The position numbers were made by a program, and so were the translations under genes. 51,351 nt of DNA from CAYQPF01 sp964419225 (lineage in GTDB: Bacteria > Cloacimonadota > Cloacimonadia > Cloacimonadales > CAYQPF01): NCBI GenBank assembly GCA_964419225.1, contig CAYQPF010000019.1:1-51351 (forward strand), written 5' to 3'. The first letter of the stretch is position 1. Each line of letters starts with the position of its first letter. Positions 49,635 through 51,351 of the stretch are shown here, in pieces. Under the pieces are notes generated by a model, which had not been told where the DNA came from, did not search any database, and saw only the letters and a list, made by a program, of their open reading frames with translations.

Positions 49635-50000
49635 CTGGCATCAGGTCAATTATGAAATTGCGGTTGAAATTGTTATCTTACAATTTTAAAATAACTGAAA
49701 GGCCAATTCTCCTCTTTGAGAGGAGTACGGCTTTAGCCGGGAGGTGTGTTAAGTCTAATGTTCTTCATTAATTCTCCGACAAAACAGACTTAACAAGACA
49801 CTATTTCTCCTTTTTTTCCCTATTTAGGTCCGCTAAAGTGTGTAAATAACTGACTTACTTTATCTTATCAACCGATTAGTTTCGTCCCCCTGGTCAGGGA
49901 GAGGACTAAGGTGAGGGTGGAAGCCTCCCTTTTTATTAAGAACTACTCACAACCTGAGTAGTAACAATTTCTGAAAATTTAATTTAAAATTGAGGTGTTT
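49635..50000. other. Intergenic region (366 bp) with hairpins
   Basis: No gene seen. Contains hairpins CTCCTCT/AGAGGAG (49709-49725) and CGGCT/AGCCG (49729-49740), a CCCCCTGGTCAGGGAGAGGA module (49886-49905) followed by AAGGTGAGGGTGGAAG, and CCTGAGTAGTAAC (49955-49967), a word related to the flank of the 31-bp repeat. Confidence 0.5.
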
Positions 50001-51278
50001 ATGAAAAAGGTTTTATTTTTTCTAATGTTACTTGGCTTTCTTTGTATTTTGAACGGAAATCCTAATGACCAGGAACGTAATTGGCAACTGCTTCCTACTT
50101 ATGGCGGTACGCCTGTCAGTGGTCCGGTTTCCTTTTCACTTGGTGATCATGCCTATGTTGTTTCGGGAACTCCTGGTTACGGAGATCCCTTTCATGAGGT
50201 TTGGGAACTTGACTCAATCAATATGACCTGGCAAAGAAAAGCAGATTTCCCGGGTACTCCCACTTTGGACGGACTTGGATTCACAATCGGGAATAAAGGC
50301 TATACCTGCACAGGAATCACAAATACTGCAGCACCTGCCACCCCCGAATTATGGGAATATGACAATACAACCGATTCCTGGTTACGCAAAGCAGATTTCC
50401 CCGGCACTCCGGGTGGTGGAAAAAGTGCCTTTGTCTTTTCTTCTTCCGTTTATATTGTCGGCGGTAACGCAGAAAATGAAGTCTGGCAATATACACCTGC
50501 TACAGATATTTGGACAGCCAAAGCCAATTTCCCGGGTCTGGCCAGATTCATGGGCTCTGCTTTTGTCGTTGGTGAAAAGGGATACTATTTTACCGGAATC
50601 TCAACCGGTGATTCTACTTCAATCTTTTATAACGATGTCTGGGAATATACCCCCCAAACAGATAGTTGGATCCAAAAGCTGGACTTTCCCGGAGATCCCA
50701 GAGGATACAGCATCGGTTATGGAGTATCGGGCTTTGGTTATTTAACCCAGGGATTTGCCGGAATGAATCCAAACGATAACACTCTGCTCCTGCTTAACGA
50801 TTTTTGGAAATATAACCCAATCTCTGATGAATGGATACAATTATCAAATTTCCCGGGTCAGGCAAGATCTATGTGTACAGGTTTCACTATTGGCTATACA
50901 ATTTATTTAGGACAGGGCGACAATTACTTTTACCAAAAAATAGGTGATTTCTGGAAATGTGATGTAACTATTTCCAATACTGACTTCACCCAAATAAGCA
51001 AACCAAATCTTCTCCAGCAAAACTATCCGAATCCCTTCAACCCATCAACTCAAATCGCCTATACAAATCCTGCAACTCAGCATGTGAGCCTCAATATTTA
51101 TAATAACAAAGGTCAGTTAGTCAGAACTTTAGTAGAAGAACTCCAATCAGCAGGTACCCATTACATTACCTGGAATGGCTTAAATAATTCACAAAAGAGC
51201 GTTACCAGCGGTATATATTACTACAAAATGACTGCCGGCAACAGGTCTGAGATGAGGAAAATGGTTATATGTAAGTGA
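50001..51278 (+). CDS. Secreted Kelch-type beta-propeller with C-terminal sorting domain
   Basis: The start is the ATG at 50001 (GAGG upstream; the GTG at 49995 overlaps that site). A signal peptide spans about residues 1-20. Residues 25-335 contain five clear blades and one weak blade with the recurrent W-x-x-K-A-D-F-P-G-T-P motif and G-x-x-x-Y-x-x-G strands, a Kelch/galactose-oxidase-type propeller. The last about 85 residues are the sorting tail: QNYPNPFNPSTQIAY, VSLNIYNNKGQLVRTL, and SGIYYYKMTAGNRSEMRKM. This combination is typical of surface proteins of FCB bacteria exported by a type IX-like route. The ligand is unknown. Confidence 0.88.
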   Translation: MKKVLFFLMLLGFLCILNGNPNDQERNWQLLPTYGGTPVSGPVSFSLGDHAYVVSGTPGYGDPFHEVWELDSINMTWQRKADFPGTPTLDGLGFTIGNKGYTCTGITNTAAPATPELWEYDNTTDSWLRKADFPGTPGGGKSAFVFSSSVYIVGGNAENEVWQYTPATDIWTAKANFPGLARFMGSAFVVGEKGYYFTGISTGDSTSIFYNDVWEYTPQTDSWIQKLDFPGDPRGYSIGYGVSGFGYLTQGFAGMNPNDNTLLLLNDFWKYNPISDEWIQLSNFPGQARSMCTGFTIGYTIYLGQGDNYFYQKIGDFWKCDVTISNTDFTQISKPNLLQQNYPNPFNPSTQIAYTNPATQHVSLNIYNNKGQLVRTLVEELQSAGTHYITWNGLNNSQKSVTSGIYYYKMTAGNRSEMRKMVICK

Positions 51279-51351
51279 TCAGCTGCAAGCAAAGAGACTG
51301 TTCATGTTTGAGTAAGACAATATCAGAATCTATCGCCTTTAGTGGAAGTAA

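Overview
The window is AT-rich DNA from a Gram-negative bacterium, most likely of the FCB superphylum and in style close to Candidatus Cloacimonadota or a neighbouring lineage. The evidence is a TonB-dependent receptor, a Kdo-8-phosphate synthase (so an LPS outer membrane), and two secreted proteins ending in the NYPNPF...-type C-terminal sorting domain (type IX secretion tail, FlgD-like fold). Nearly every gene has an AGGAGG-type ribosome binding site, and several promoters fit TTGACA-16/17-TAATAT. This lineage call is inference. No rRNA, tRNA, CRISPR array, transposase, phage or plasmid gene is visible. Two runs of 10 N (32751-32760, 41656-41665) are assembly gaps.

Layout. 1-4725: TonB receptor (cut by the window edge), an EcfT/CbiQ-like transporter subunit, a small kinase-fold protein and a secreted zinc peptidase. 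5129-13321: M28 peptidase, AraC-type regulator, MJ1255/VC2487-type glycosyltransferase, S41 peptidase, a fragment of a surface protein and a WD40 protein. 14051-18909: lipoprotein, secreted protein, ComB, an unknown protein and an orphan solute-binding protein. 18987-24686: two large secreted proteins and an isochorismatase-type hydrolase. 24692-31331: a signalling block made of a multi-PAS HWE-type kinase, divergent from a receiver / PP2C phosphatase / LEA14-like membrane protein operon, then an exported metallophosphoesterase. 31846-35901: TldE-TldD, divergent from an exported SagB-type oxidoreductase. 36069-39869: a giant hybrid kinase. 39963-44996: proline-rich small protein, polytopic membrane protein, small periplasmic SORL-like protein, FKBP isomerase and an ABC exporter pair. 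45107-48044: DUF4130 protein and KdsA, then CrcB-DUF190. 48242-51278: trypsin-like protease, GNAT acetyltransferase and a Kelch propeller with sorting tail.

The genes are mostly ordinary housekeeping, envelope and sensory functions in short transcription units. The spaces between them are less ordinary. Almost every gap over 300 bp is a patchwork of short, word-like dispersed repeats: 9-bp ATGGACTAT arrays at seven places, CCCCTC...GAGGGG hairpins at four, TTAACCAT arrays, CCACTGCC modules, and a 54-bp sequence present twice in opposite orientation. There is also one multi-hairpin element closed by long inverted repeats (4872-5031). Some of these modules reach or overlap the 3' ends of genes (S41 peptidase, DUF4130 protein). 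This repeat layer, the receiver/PP2C/LEA14 operon and the TldD-TldE/SagB neighbourhood are the parts most worth a second look.
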